64,000 nucleotides of DNA, taken from assembly GCF_002924445.1 (NCBI RefSeq), contig NZ_PIGG01000069.1, positions 58,377-122,376 on the forward strand. Reading direction: 5' to 3'. Each line of letters starts with the position of its first letter. The first letter of the stretch is position 1. Origin of the DNA: Minwuia thermotolerans. Lineage in GTDB: Bacteria > Pseudomonadota > Alphaproteobacteria > Minwuiales > Minwuiaceae. This document shows positions 15,966 to 29,733 of the stretch, in pieces. Position numbers and translations under genes: made by a program. A model generated the notes under the pieces. It was not told the DNA's origin, searched no databases, and saw only the letters and a list, made by a program, of their open reading frames with translations.

Positions 15966-16931
15966 CTACCGCGCCGCCATGCGCGCCCGGACGATACGGG
16001 CGACCTCGGCGGTCTCGTTCAGCGGCTCGTATGCGTAGCGCTCCAGCAGCCCCTCGAAGGGCCGGACCAGGCCCGCCTCCCGGAACAGCCGGTGGAAACG
16101 GTCGAACTTGGGCGTGCCGCCCGGCAGGCCATGGACCATGACCGGCTTCCCCGTGGCGCAGGCCTCCGAGATCATGTTCACGGAATCCCCGGTGACCACG
16201 AAAGCATCGGCGAGGCCCAGCCATCCCAGATAGGGGTTCTCGCCGATCCCTTCCCACCAGAGATGCGGCAGGCCCTCCAGCGCCTCCCGGAGCACGGCGG
16301 CGTTCGCCTCGCCGGTGCGGCGCGAGGCGGTGACCAGCAGCCCCGCCCCCTCCCGCTCGGCCAGGGCGCGCAGCTTCGCCGCGAGATCGCGGCCGCTGGC
16401 TTCCGTCATCCGGTAGGCCTTGCTGGAGCCGCCCACCAGCACGGCGATCAGCGGGCGCGGCAGATGGGCGACGCTGTCGGCGAAGCGGGCGGCCTCGGTC
16501 TCGAGGCGCGCCGGCGTGATGCGGTTCAGCCCGCCCTTGGTGGCGACGACGTTCGCACCGGCCAGCCGGTCATGCTGCGGCGTGACCACGAGGTCGAAAT
16601 GGCGGGGCGGAATGCCGGGCTTCTGGATCTGGACGGTAAATGTGCGGCCCGCCGAGGCACGGCGGATGGCCGCGGCGATGGCGACGGTCTGGCGGCCGCT
16701 GGCGATCAGCAGGTCCGGCCAGGGCGGCCGCAGGTCCGAAGAGCCCGGACCGAGCGCGGCGAAGGGCCTGAGCCACAGGCCGGGCGGCAGGCTGAGCCAG
16801 GGCTGGCGGATGGCCACGCGCTTGTCGGTCCACGCGACGTCCATCGCCTCGGCCAGGCCGATGCACTGGTTGAGCATGCCGGCGCCGCCGTTGGAAAGCA
16901 CCCAGCAGTCGATGTCGCCCGTTGCCGCCAA
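15966..16931 (-). CDS. ELM1/DUF1022-family protein (GT-B-like)
   Basis: A 321-residue protein matching the alphaproteobacterial and mitochondrial-fission ELM1 family. Recognised by WVLSNGGAGMLNQCIGLAEAM at the start, PDLLIASGRQTVAIAAAIRR, LVGGSSKAYRMTEASGRDLA in the middle and VVTGDSVNMISEACATGKPVMV near the end. The last motif is typical of a GT-B glycosyltransferase-like nucleotide-sugar site. The bacterial function is unknown to me; a cell-envelope glycosyl transfer role is only suggested by the fold. It follows the rpsA terminator on the same strand. Confidence 0.85.
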   Translation of the reverse strand: MAATGDIDCWVLSNGGAGMLNQCIGLAEAMDVAWTDKRVAIRQPWLSLPPGLWLRPFAALGPGSSDLRPPWPDLLIASGRQTVAIAAAIRRASAGRTFTVQIQKPGIPPRHFDLVVTPQHDRLAGANVVATKGGLNRITPARLETEAARFADSVAHLPRPLIAVLVGGSSKAYRMTEASGRDLAAKLRALAEREGAGLLVTASRRTGEANAAVLREALEGLPHLWWEGIGENPYLGWLGLADAFVVTGDSVNMISEACATGKPVMVHGLPGGTPKFDRFHRLFREAGLVRPFEGLLERYAYEPLNETAEVARIVRARMAAR

Positions 16932-16953
16932 TTCTCCGACCCCGAAAGAAGGA

Positions 16954-16980
16954 ACGGGGAGCGCCGATGACGCTCCCCGT
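16954..16980 (-). terminator. Rho-independent terminator of rpsA
   Basis: A perfect 10-bp stem (ACGGGGAGCG/CGCTCCCCGT) with a 7-base loop. On the minus strand it is followed by TTCCTTCTTTC. It lies 55 bases after the rpsA stop and ahead of the ELM1-family start, so it should separate the two. Confidence 0.75.
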
Positions 16981-17034
16981 CCGCGATCGTAGACCTGCGG
17001 AGACGCGCCGCAAGGGCGCGCCCCGTTTCAGGCC

Positions 17035-18777
<1,743 letters not shown>

Positions 18778-18864
18778 TTCGAGGGTTCTCTCCTTTCAGC
18801 GGCCCGAGGCTTGATTTTGCGACGCCGGGGGCGATCGCAACCTTCGGACCCTCCGCAGCCGGCG

Positions 18865-19512
18865 TCAGCTCCCGTCCATACGGGACGCGCACGCCTCCAG
18901 CGCCGCGGAGAATGCGGCTTCTATATCCAATTTGGTGGTGTCGATCAACACTGCGTCGTCCGCCCGCGCGAGCGGGGCGGTGGCGCGGGCCGAATCCCGG
19001 GCGTCGCGGTCCTTCAGGTCCCGCAGAACGGTCTCGTAGGCGACCTCCTGTCCCTGCCCTGTCAGTTCGAGGTGCCGGCGGCGCGCCCGCGCTGCCACAT
19101 CGGCGGTGACGAACAGCTTCACCCGGGCATCGGGACAGACGACGGTGCCGATATCGCGTCCGTCGAGGACGGCTCCGGGCAGACCGGCCGGCGGGCAGGC
19201 GGCGAAGTCTCGTTGCAGCGCGAACAGCGCATCGCGCACCGGCTGCAGCGCGGCCACGCGGGAAGCCATGTTGCCCGTCGCCTCCTCACGCAGGGCCGGA
19301 TCGGCGAGATCGTCCGGTCCGATCCCTTGTGCCGCCGCCACGGCGGCATCGGTGTCCGCCCCGTCGCCGCCCGCCCTCAACAGCCGCAGCGCCGCCGCAC
19401 GGTAGAGCGAGCCGGTGTCCAGATAGGCGAAGCCGAAATGCGCCGCCAGCCGGCGGGCGAGGGTTCCCTTGCCGGAAGCCGTCGGGCCGTCCACCGCGAT
19501 GACCATGCTCAT
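18865..19512 (-). CDS. cmk: Cytidylate kinase
   Basis: A 215-residue (d)CMP kinase that makes (d)CDP from (d)CMP with ATP. The P-loop is GPTASGKGT near the start, followed by FGFAYLDTGSLYRAAALRLL; the acceptor-site motif VLDGRDIGTVVCPDARVKLFVTA and the lid RDLKDRDARDSARATAPL are all present. It precedes rpsA, the usual proteobacterial order, but aroA, often found before cmk, is replaced here by ispE. Confidence 0.96.
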   Translation of the reverse strand: MSMVIAVDGPTASGKGTLARRLAAHFGFAYLDTGSLYRAAALRLLRAGGDGADTDAAVAAAQGIGPDDLADPALREEATGNMASRVAALQPVRDALFALQRDFAACPPAGLPGAVLDGRDIGTVVCPDARVKLFVTADVAARARRRHLELTGQGQEVAYETVLRDLKDRDARDSARATAPLARADDAVLIDTTKLDIEAAFSAALEACASRMDGS

Positions 19513-19548
19513 GGGCGTTCCATCCTGCCTTGAATCCGCAGGCGATGA

Positions 19549-20451
19549 TTAACCCCGCAACCGCCCCGCCGCCACCCAGCAATCGGGACGGCGCGCGCCG
19601 AAATCCCGCGCCGCGGACGCCGCGGCTGGCGCATCGGGGAACAGTGCGAAACAGGTCGCGCCGGATCCGGACATGCGCGCCAGCAGGCATTCCGGCAGTT
19701 CGCCCAGCACCGACAGGATCGTCGCAATTTCCGGCAGCAGCGTTTCGGCCGGCGCCTGCAGGCTGTTGCCCGCCGCCGCGAGATGATGCAGCCAGCGATG
19801 GGGATCGGGCTCGACCGTCCAGTCATGGGCAGCGCGCGCGGCAAAGCACCCGGTGCGGCGAAAGCCGGCGAAGACCCGGGGCGTGGAGACCGGCTGCAGC
19901 GGGTTGACCAGCAGAACGCCGAAGGGGGCGGGCAGCGCCGCCGGCTCCAGGACTTCGCCGACACCCCGCATAAGTGCGACATGAGAGGCGATGCAGACGG
20001 GCACGTCGGCGCCGAGCGCGAGGCCCATCCCGGCCAGATCGCCCTCCTTCAGCCCGCCCTCCCAGAGACGGTTCAGCAGCCTGAGCGCAGCGGCCGCGTC
20101 CGCCGAACCGCCGCCGATGCCCGAGGCGACCGGCAGGTTTTTCTCCAGATGCAGCGCCGCGCCGGCGCTGACGCCCAGCCGGCTTCGCAGCGACCGTGCG
20201 GCGCGGAGCACCAGGTTCTCCGGGGACTCGGTCAGAAGCGCCCCGAAGGGCCCGGAGACAGTCAGGGACAGCGCCCCGTCGGCCCGGACCGTCGCCGACA
20301 GGCGATCGCCGATATCGGTGAACGCGACGAGGCTCTCCAGCAGGTGATAGCTATCGTCGCGGCGGCCCACGACGTGCAGGAACAGGTTCAGCTTGGCCGG
20401 CGCGTCCTCGAAAAGCGCGGCCGGCGCAATCGCCTCAGAAGAAGCAGCCAC
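19549..20451 (-). CDS. ispE: 4-diphosphocytidyl-2-C-methyl-D-erythritol kinase
   Basis: A 300-residue GHMP kinase of the MEP isoprenoid pathway. It phosphorylates CDP-methylerythritol at the 2-OH. Recognised by APAKLNLFLHVVGRRDDSYHLLESLVAF at the start, the ATP-binding glycine loop PVASGIGGGSADAAAALRLLN and MSGSGATCFALF near the end. I chose the GTG at 20451 because AGGG stands six bases before it; a GTG at 20466 is also possible. It overlaps the TPR gene end by 17 bases, so the two are probably co-translated. Confidence 0.95.
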   Translation of the reverse strand: MAASSEAIAPAALFEDAPAKLNLFLHVVGRRDDSYHLLESLVAFTDIGDRLSATVRADGALSLTVSGPFGALLTESPENLVLRAARSLRSRLGVSAGAALHLEKNLPVASGIGGGSADAAAALRLLNRLWEGGLKEGDLAGMGLALGADVPVCIASHVALMRGVGEVLEPAALPAPFGVLLVNPLQPVSTPRVFAGFRRTGCFAARAAHDWTVEPDPHRWLHHLAAAGNSLQAPAETLLPEIATILSVLGELPECLLARMSGSGATCFALFPDAPAAASAARDFGARRPDCWVAAGRLRG

Positions 20452-22234
20452 GGAAAGCCCTGGCACCCTCGTCCAGACCGTCGTTCAGCTTCTCGACAAT
20501 TCGCTCCGCCTGCTCCGGCTCGGGATCGAGCTGCAGGGCGTGACGCCACTGGTAGCAGCTCTCCCGGCGGCGGCCGACATGCCAGAGCGCATCGCCCAGA
20601 TGATCGTTGATCGTCGGATCCTCGGGCCTCAGTTCGACGGCGCGTTCCAGTTGCTTGACCGCGTTTTCGAAGTCGCCCTTCTGGTAATAGGCCCAGCCCA
20701 GGCTGTCGACGATGTAGCCATCGGTCGGCCGCAGGTCGACGGCCTTCTGGATCATGGCCACCGCCTTTTCCAGGTTCACGCCCTGATCGGCCCAGGAGTA
20801 GCCCAGATAGTTCATCACCAGCGGCTGATTGGGATTCAGCTCCAGGGCCTTGAGCAAGTCGGACTCGGCCTGCTTCCAGCGCTGGGTTCGCTCCAGGGCG
20901 ATGCCACGGGCGTAGAACAGCGACCAGTGCCTCGCGCCAGGCGTCTCGATGCGTTCGATCGCCTCGGCGTAGACCCTGGCCGCCTCGTCGAAGCGGCGGT
21001 GACCCCTCAGGACGTCGGCCAGCGTCGCCAGAGTGGTGATGTTCTGCTTGCGCTGGTCCGCCATCGTGCGCAGCAGCGATATCGCATCGTCGGTATGGCC
21101 CAGCGTGTCGAGGGCCCAGGCGACGCGGATGTTGGCGCCCCACTTGTAAGGCGACTCGCCATCGATCCGCCGGTAGGAGGACATGGCGGCGTCCCAGCGG
21201 CCGCTTTCCTCCTGCATGTCGCCCAACAGCGCGTAGCCGACATCCAGATCGGGACGGACGTGCAGCGCCAGCCTGAGATAGACCAGCGAGACGTCGTTGA
21301 CCGCATCCCGCGCCAGCGCCGACGCAGCGCCATAGAGCGCTTCTGCTGCGCCATCCCCGGCGTCGATGACCGGGAAGGCATCGGCGACCGGCCGTTCGCC
21401 GGTCAGATAGGTCCGCAACACCGGATCTTCGCCATAGCGCGCTGTCAGCCCCTTCAGATAGGCCAGCGCCGCCTCGCGACCGTCGCGCCGCTCGATCAGC
21501 GATGCGTAGACAAGGCGCGAACGCAGATCCAGGCCGACATCGTCGGGCAGGGAATCGAGGGCGGCGAGAGCGCCGTCCGGGTCGCCCGATGCGCCGAGCA
21601 GCAGCGCGCGGTGGTACATTTCGAACGGTTTGAAGGTCTCGTTGCCCTCCAGCGGGTCGAGACGGGCCAGCGCCCCCTGAACGTCGCCCGCGCCATAGGC
21701 GGCCCAGGCGCGGAGCAACGGACCCACCAGACGCATGGCGCCGCGCTTCGCCGCCCTGGCGATCCGCGCTTCGGCCTTGCCGTAACGGCCGTTCTTCAGA
21801 TCGTCGACGGCGATGGTGAGGTTCGCGACCGGCGCCGCCTCGTCCCCGGCCAGCACACGGTTCGCGAGCGGAATGGCGCGATCGAACAGGCCCTCGCTGA
21901 CGTCGAGAACAAAGGCGCGCCGGGCCAGCCTGTCATTGTCCGGATCGGCGGCCAGCGCCATGGCATAGTAGCGCGCGGCGGCGGTGGTATCGCCGTCCTT
22001 GCGGGCCTGCCGTCCGGCGAGATAGGCGCCGAACCCTTCCCCGCTCAGCCTCTGGCCCCTGGGGGTCTGGGCCGAGGACTGACCGGTCACCGCGGCGACC
22101 TGCGGCAGTTCGGAAAAATCGTTGTTCGGCTGCCGTTCCACCGCACCGGCGGTCATGGTTGTTGCGGCGATCAGCGCGGCGCTCGCCCAGACGGTGCGGG
22201 CCACACTTCCAGTTCTCAGCGCAAGAATACCCAT
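20435..22234 (-). CDS. Tetratricopeptide-repeat protein, exported
   Basis: About 599 residues from the ATG at 22234, which has GGAAG nine bases upstream; a TTG at 22276 would add 14 residues. It opens with a signal-like helix (VWASAALIAATTMTAGAVE). Many TPR units follow, the clearest near the C-terminus: GYIVDSLGWAYYQKGDFENAVKQLERAVELRPEDPTINDHLGDALW. It is likely periplasmic or membrane-attached and binds other proteins; partners are unknown. The gene runs directly into ispE, an arrangement I recall from Rhodospirillales-type genomes. Confidence 0.85.
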   Translation of the reverse strand: MGILALRTGSVARTVWASAALIAATTMTAGAVERQPNNDFSELPQVAAVTGQSSAQTPRGQRLSGEGFGAYLAGRQARKDGDTTAAARYYAMALAADPDNDRLARRAFVLDVSEGLFDRAIPLANRVLAGDEAAPVANLTIAVDDLKNGRYGKAEARIARAAKRGAMRLVGPLLRAWAAYGAGDVQGALARLDPLEGNETFKPFEMYHRALLLGASGDPDGALAALDSLPDDVGLDLRSRLVYASLIERRDGREAALAYLKGLTARYGEDPVLRTYLTGERPVADAFPVIDAGDGAAEALYGAASALARDAVNDVSLVYLRLALHVRPDLDVGYALLGDMQEESGRWDAAMSSYRRIDGESPYKWGANIRVAWALDTLGHTDDAISLLRTMADQRKQNITTLATLADVLRGHRRFDEAARVYAEAIERIETPGARHWSLFYARGIALERTQRWKQAESDLLKALELNPNQPLVMNYLGYSWADQGVNLEKAVAMIQKAVDLRPTDGYIVDSLGWAYYQKGDFENAVKQLERAVELRPEDPTINDHLGDALWHVGRRRESCYQWRHALQLDPEPEQAERIVEKLNDGLDEGARAFRGCFF

Positions 22235-22396
22235 AAGTCCGATCTTCCAGAGCTTCCCGATCAGCCGCAATAGCAAATCTCACAGATCCGGGTTAACCCT
22301 TCATGAGCGCTCGCCCCCGACATCCGGTGCGGCGGGCCGGTTTCGACGGCTCCCGGCCAACCTGGCGCGGCGCGAACCCCACTTCAGCGCATCATC

Positions 22397-22414
22397 TTGT
22401 GATCTGGATCACAA
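22397..22414. promoter_or_regulatory. Perfect CRP/FNR-family type palindrome
   Basis: TTGTGATCTGGATCACAA is a perfect palindrome containing TGTGA-N6-TCACA, the CRP consensus. It lies 31 bases after the thought direction of DUF1223 transcription ends, that is 31 bases below its stop codon, and 163 bases upstream of the TPR start. It could control the TPR-ispE-cmk-rpsA stretch. CRP, FNR and relatives share this half-site, so the regulator is not fixed. Confidence 0.5.
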
Positions 22415-22444
22415 ATGGAAAGCGCGCCGCCTTTTCGGCGGCGG

Positions 22445-23182
22445 TCAGCTTCCATTCCGCCGGATACGCGCCGCGCCCAGCACCGGGCCGAATCCGGCCG
22501 TCTGAACGATCACGGCGCAGCCGTCGCGGCCATCCGCCCAGGCCTGCCGCATGTCGACCGGCACGTCGAGCGCGGTCCGTCCGTCCCATGTGGCGATGCG
22601 TTCGATGCGGCGAACGACATTGTAGTAGGAGAGCGTCTTGCCACTGTTTTCGCCCCGCTCGATGTCGACGTCGTGACGGTCGTCGAAGGTCACCAGCCAG
22701 ACCCAGACGATCTCCGGCAGCTCGGTCGGTTCCATCGCAACATGCCACATGCCGCCGCCATCCGGCCGGGCCCGGATCTCCACCGCCATGGGCTCGGCGG
22801 CTTCCTCGCGGATCGCAGTCTCGACCGCGGCGCGCCGGCTGCCGACGACCTGATGCTCGCCGCCGACGACGATCTGCGGCGTATAGGCGTAGCGCCCGCC
22901 GGCGTGTCCCACATAGCCCCGCTGGCGCACGGAGGATTCCGGCAGGGAGAACGTGTCCTTCCAGCCGAGATAGTCCCAGTAGTCGACATGGTAGCTGAGC
23001 CCGAGCACATCCTCCCGTGCCGCCAGCTCGCCCAGCAACCTGTCGGCGGGCGGACAGGAATTGCATCCCTGACTGGTGAACAGCTCGACGACGGTGAGAT
23101 TGCCTGCTGCGTCCTCCGCCCAGCTCGACGGCGCCACAAGCGCCGCGGCCGCCAGGGCCAGCAATGATCTCACGCGTGTCAT
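22445..23182 (-). CDS. DUF1223 thioredoxin-like secreted protein
   Basis: A 245-residue exported protein. The start at 23182 gives MTRVRSLLALAAAALVAPSSWA as signal peptide. The mature N-terminus is the DUF1223 hallmark VVELFTSQGCNSCPPADRLLGEL, whose CNSC looks like a thioredoxin-type redox pair. SYHVDYWDYLGWKDTFS and YTPQIVVGG follow. It probably works in the periplasm on disulfides, but no substrate is known to me. Transcription is on the same strand as acnA, which ends 76 bases upstream. Confidence 0.85.
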   Translation of the reverse strand: MTRVRSLLALAAAALVAPSSWAEDAAGNLTVVELFTSQGCNSCPPADRLLGELAAREDVLGLSYHVDYWDYLGWKDTFSLPESSVRQRGYVGHAGGRYAYTPQIVVGGEHQVVGSRRAAVETAIREEAAEPMAVEIRARPDGGGMWHVAMEPTELPEIVWVWLVTFDDRHDVDIERGENSGKTLSYYNVVRRIERIATWDGRTALDVPVDMRQAWADGRDGCAVIVQTAGFGPVLGAARIRRNGS

Positions 23183-23257
23183 GCGCCGGAAACTAGGAGG
23201 GCGCCGCGATCCGGGCGAGTCACACATGGGTGACCCGCCCGTCAATCGCACCGGCCC

Positions 23258-25924
<2,667 letters not shown>

Positions 25925-26091
25925 TCCCAACTCCTTCCGTGGTTAGAATCTGTGCCTCGATTGCCCGGCATGGTGCGCCGGTTCGTCCCCAACCGAATTC
26001 GTCGCGCACTATAGGCGAAAGGCCCGGCGGATTCCTGCCTCATTTGCGCATGCGAAGGCAAGATGGCGCAATGGTTCCGGAGGGGCGGAGC

Positions 26092-27030
26092 CTACCGCTT
26101 CGCCTCGATCGCATCCCAGATCAGACCGGAGAGATTGGCCCCGTCATAGCGGTCGATCTCCTGGATGCCCGTCGGACTGGTCACGTTGATCTCCGTCATC
26201 AGGCCGCCGATCACGTCGATGCCGACGAAGATCATGCCGCGCGCTTTCAGCTCCGGGCCGATGCGGGCGCAGATCTCGTGCTCCCGCTCGGTCAGCGTCG
26301 ATTTCAGCGGCGTCCCGCCGACATGCATGTTGGAGCGCGACTCGCCCTCCGCCGGGACGCGGTTGATGGCCCCGGCGGGTTCCCCGTCGACCAGGATGAT
26401 CCGCTTGTCCCCCTCGCGCACGGCGGGCAGGAACTTCTGCGCGATCAGGGGCTCGCGGAACATCTGCTGGAACATCTCCAGCAGGGAACTCAGATTGTGG
26501 TCGCCGTCCCTGAGGTAGAAGACGCCCGCCCCGCCATTGCCGTAGAGCGGCTTGACGATGATGTCGCCATGCTGGTGGTAGAAGGCCCGGATCATCGCCG
26601 TGTCGCGGGTGATCAGGGTCGCCGGCATCAGGTCGACGAACTCGGTGACGAACAGCTTCTCCGGGGCATTGCGCACTTCTGTGGGATCGTTGACCACCAG
26701 GGTCTTCGGATGGATGCGCTCCAGCAGGTAGGTCGTCGTCAGATAGGCCATGTCATAGGGCGGATCCTGACGCAGCAGGACGACGTCCATCTCGGTCAGG
26801 TCGGCGATGCGGTCCTCGCCAAGCGTGAAATGGTTGCCCTTTTCCCGCCGGACCTCGACCTCGCGCAGACGGGCCTTTACCTGCCCGCCGGTCCAGGCCA
26901 GTTCCTGGGGCAGATAGTAGTGGAGCCGATGCCCCCGCGCCGACGCCTCCAGCATCAGGGCGAAGGTCGAATCGGCGTTGATGTCGATCGCGGCGATCGG
27001 GTCCATCTGGACCGCGACTTTCAGGCTCAT
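26092..27030 (-). CDS. gshB: Glutathione synthase
   Basis: A 312-residue ATP-grasp ligase that joins gamma-glutamylcysteine and glycine. It opens with [33 protein letters not shown], and shows [21 protein letters not shown], the ATP-binding loop [11 protein letters not shown] and [13 protein letters not shown] with metal ligands. The start at 27030 follows the family length; an in-frame start 28 codons upstream adds non-conserved sequence. In many alphaproteobacteria gshB lies near the rsmI-yraN cluster, as it does here (the two are about 3 kb apart). Confidence 0.96.
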   Translation of the reverse strand: MSLKVAVQMDPIAAIDINADSTFALMLEASARGHRLHYYLPQELAWTGGQVKARLREVEVRREKGNHFTLGEDRIADLTEMDVVLLRQDPPYDMAYLTTTYLLERIHPKTLVVNDPTEVRNAPEKLFVTEFVDLMPATLITRDTAMIRAFYHQHGDIIVKPLYGNGGAGVFYLRDGDHNLSSLLEMFQQMFREPLIAQKFLPAVREGDKRIILVDGEPAGAINRVPAEGESRSNMHVGGTPLKSTLTEREHEICARIGPELKARGMIFVGIDVIGGLMTEINVTSPTGIQEIDRYDGANLSGLIWDAIEAKR

Positions 27031-27149
27031 CCGGCGGCGCTCCCCAAAGAATTCCGCCGCGATGATAGGGCGTACGCCGGGCCGGTCAAAAGCCGTTCCG
27101 CCGCAGGCGCCCACATTGACCGCAGTCCCGCCCGCCCCACGTCGCCTGC

Positions 27150-28236
27150 ATGACCGGCGCGCATGCCAGCATCGTCGTGGTCGGCGCCGGCCCCACCGGG
27201 CTGAGCGCAGCGCTGGCGCTTGCCCGGCGCGGACATGCAGTCCGGGTGCTGGAACGGCTTGAGGACACCATCGGCGAATCCCGCGCCGTCGGCGTCAACC
27301 GCCGCAGCCTGCTTCATCTCGATACGGTGGGCGCGGCCCGGCCGATCCTGGACGCGGCGACCCCGCTGCAACGCGTCAGATTTTTCCGCAATGGCCGCGC
27401 GCTCACCACGCTCGATATCCCGCAACCCGACGCGCCGCCGCCGACCATGGTCGCACTGCCCCAGAGCCGCACCGAAGCGATCCTCGCCGGACTGGCCGAG
27501 GCGCGCGGTATCGAGATTCTCTGGTGCACAGAAGCCGCGGAGGTCCGGCAGAACGACGGCACCGCGTCGGTCGCGACCGATGACGGTCAGATCTTCGAGG
27601 CCGACCTTGTCCTGGGCGCCGACGGGGCGCATAGCATTACCCGCCGAAGCCTGGGCGTCGAATTCGAAGGGGTGCCCTATGAGGGCGACTGGTCCCTGCT
27701 CGACGCCGAAGTGGACTGGCCCTGGCCCGACTGCCAGGCCGCGGCCTTTCTGGACGATCCGAGCCTGGCGCTGTTCATGATCACCCTGGGTGACGGTCGC
27801 TTCCGTGCCATTGGCAACCACCCCGACCTGGAGGCGAGGGTCCGCCGCGAAATGGCGCTGGGCACGGTGAGCTGGCGCAACAGCTTCGGGCTCAGCGAGC
27901 GCCGCGTCGACTGTTTCGGTCGCGGCAGCGTCTGGCTGGCGGGCGATGCCGCCCACGTCCATTCCCCGGTCGGCGGCATGGGCATGAACCTCGGCATCGA
28001 CGACGCTTTCGATTTCGCCCGCGCCGTCTCCGAAGGCGGCCTGGACGGCTATCAGCACCGCCGGCTGGAAGCGGCAAAGGGTGTCATGCGCGCCGCCGAC
28101 AGGGGGGTTCCGGCTCGTCACCGCCTCGGGACCGCTGACGAAGGCCGCCCGAGACGGTCTGATCCGGCTGCTCGGCGCCTCCGCTTTCGCGCGGAAAAGG
28201 CTCGCCGCAATCATGTTCTCCAGCGACGGCGGGTGA
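27150..28236 (+). pseudogene. FAD-dependent monooxygenase (UbiH/PheA-like), frameshifted in a G6 tract
   Basis: A flavin aromatic hydroxylase-type gene with one apparent frameshift. Residues 1-317 read well: the FAD dinucleotide fold [21 protein letters not shown], the DG motif VLGADGAHSITRRSLG and WLAGDAAHVHSPVGGMGMNLGIDDA. At 28102-28107 a run of six G follows GACA. In the first frame the protein then turns into an arginine-rich shadow that runs across the opposite gene. Skipping one G restores FRLVTASGPLTKAARDGL and a normal end at 28236, giving about 361 residues, the right size. It may be a true lesion, phase variation or a sequencing error. Confidence 0.75.
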
Positions 28237-28247
28237 CCTTGAACCGG

Positions 28248-29042
28248 TCAGTTGAGACGCCGGCCCAGTGCCTGCCGGGCATCGGCGAGGGCGAGTTTCG
28301 AGACCTCGTCGGCCGCGTGCTCGGCGCCCCGGTCGAGCAGGGCCAGCGCGCGGCGCATGTTGCCCCGCCCGCTCTCGATCCCGGCCCATTCAAGCCAGAC
28401 CGCCGCCTCCGCCGGCGCGAACAGGCTGACCCGCTCCAGCACCGCCACCGCCCTGTCCGTATCGCCCGCCTGCAGGGCCCGGATCTTGATGTTGTTCTGC
28501 AGCCGCATCAGCACGTGCCGCACCGGGACCGCGGCCATGTGGCCGGGCTGCAATCTTGCACCGGCCCCGTTCATTCGCTGGAGCATGGCGTTCATTTCCG
28601 CGGGGGTGATGGTGTTGCCTGCGTTGAAGGGGTCAATGAGTTCGGGCTTCTCCCCGCCCTGAAGCCGGAGCAGGAAGTGGCCGGGGAAGTTGAGGCCGGC
28701 GATCGACCAGCCCTGGGCGCGGCCGCAATGCATGTAGAGCAGCCCCAGCGCGACGGGCAGCCCCCTGCGCCGGCGCACCACCTCGGCGATGTCGGCATTA
28801 CGCATGTCGTCATAGGTCTCGGCGTCGCCGCGATAGCCGTGGCCGCGGGCGATCCGGCCGGCAAGAGCGGAGGCCGAGGCCTGCGCCGCCAACGGTTCGG
28901 CCAGCGCCGCCAGTTCGGCGCGCGCCAGTGTCAGATCGCGCCCCGGATCGTCCGCTGCGGAGAGGGCGAGCAACGTCCCCGCGATGTCCAGGGCGTCATT
29001 GTCCCGCCTGCCCTGTTCGCTCAGCTCGCCGCGCCAGTCCAT
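28248..29042 (-). CDS. SirB1-family transglutaminase-like/TPR protein
   Basis: A 264-residue cytoplasmic protein of the SirB1 family. It carries the transglutaminase-like core (DIAEVVRRRRGLPVALGLLYMHCGRAQGWSIAGLNFPGHFLLRL) and a tetratricopeptide-like tail (LMRLQNNIKIRALQAGDTDRAVAVLERVSLFAP). The Cys in YMHCGRAQG and His in NFPGHFLL sit where a catalytic pair would. The function is unknown. It ends 12 bases from the end of the convergent monooxygenase gene. Confidence 0.85.
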   Translation of the reverse strand: MDWRGELSEQGRRDNDALDIAGTLLALSAADDPGRDLTLARAELAALAEPLAAQASASALAGRIARGHGYRGDAETYDDMRNADIAEVVRRRRGLPVALGLLYMHCGRAQGWSIAGLNFPGHFLLRLQGGEKPELIDPFNAGNTITPAEMNAMLQRMNGAGARLQPGHMAAVPVRHVLMRLQNNIKIRALQAGDTDRAVAVLERVSLFAPAEAAVWLEWAGIESGRGNMRRALALLDRGAEHAADEVSKLALADARQALGRRLN

Positions 29043-29055
29043 CCCGGGTCCCCGG

Positions 29056-29667
29056 TCAGCCTGCCCGCCGCGGATCGTCCTTCAGGCGCACATAGCTCTC
29101 GACCTTCTTCACGCCCTTGATCGAGCGGGCGTGCTGGATCACGCGGTCCAGTTCCTCCTCGCTCTGGGCGATGCCTATGAGATAGACCACGCCGCCGACG
29201 GTCTCGATCGAGTAGTTGATTCCCAGGATCCTGGAATCGCCCAGAATGGCCAGACGCAATTCGTTGGAGATGCGCACGTCGCGGGCATAGGAGCCGATCC
29301 CGCCCTCCGAAGTGACCTGGATGGCGTTGGCCACCTCATTCACGCCCTTGACCTTCCAGGCCAGTTCCTCGGCGCGCAGCCTGTCCTTCATTTCCGGCAC
29401 CTTGCCGGTCAGCAGGACGCGGCCCTCGACCACTTCCAGGTCGACGTCGCGAAACAGGCTGAAGCTGTCGTCGAGCAGTGCCGCGGACAGTTTCGTGGCG
29501 ATGGTGGTATCGTCGATCGCGTCGCCGACCGAGCGCTCCTGCGCCACGCCGATCCCGGCGGCGGCTCCGCCGCCCAGCACCGCGCCCGTGCAGCCGCCCA
29601 GGGCTGCCGCAAGTCCGGCGGCCAGCGCGGCGGCGGCGGCGAAATTCGACAAGGGTAATCTGCTCAT
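29056..29667 (-). CDS. BON-domain lipoprotein (DolP/YraP-like)
   Basis: A 203-residue outer-membrane-type lipoprotein. The lipobox is LGGC at about residues 23-26 after a hydrophobic signal. Two BON domains follow: the first around IATKLSAALLDDSFSLFRDVDLEVVEGRVLLTGKVPE, the second around ISNELRLAILGDSRILGINYSIETVGGVVYLIGIA. In E. coli, DolP supports outer-membrane integrity and is encoded beside yraN and lpoA. The same neighbours occur here in close order, which supports the assignment. Confidence 0.85.
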   Translation of the reverse strand: MSRLPLSNFAAAAALAAGLAAALGGCTGAVLGGGAAAGIGVAQERSVGDAIDDTTIATKLSAALLDDSFSLFRDVDLEVVEGRVLLTGKVPEMKDRLRAEELAWKVKGVNEVANAIQVTSEGGIGSYARDVRISNELRLAILGDSRILGINYSIETVGGVVYLIGIAQSEEELDRVIQHARSIKGVKKVESYVRLKDDPRRAG

Positions 29668-29733
29668 TGCCGTGGCTCCTGGTGGAAGCGAATCACCCGC
29701 GCATTCTAGCGCATCCGGCGGGCGTCGCGCGCC

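Noticed and set aside
28237..29120. Continuation of the monooxygenase frame to 656 codons
   Set aside because: After the G6 tract it is only the antisense of the SirB1 gene; the true C-terminus is found one frame over.
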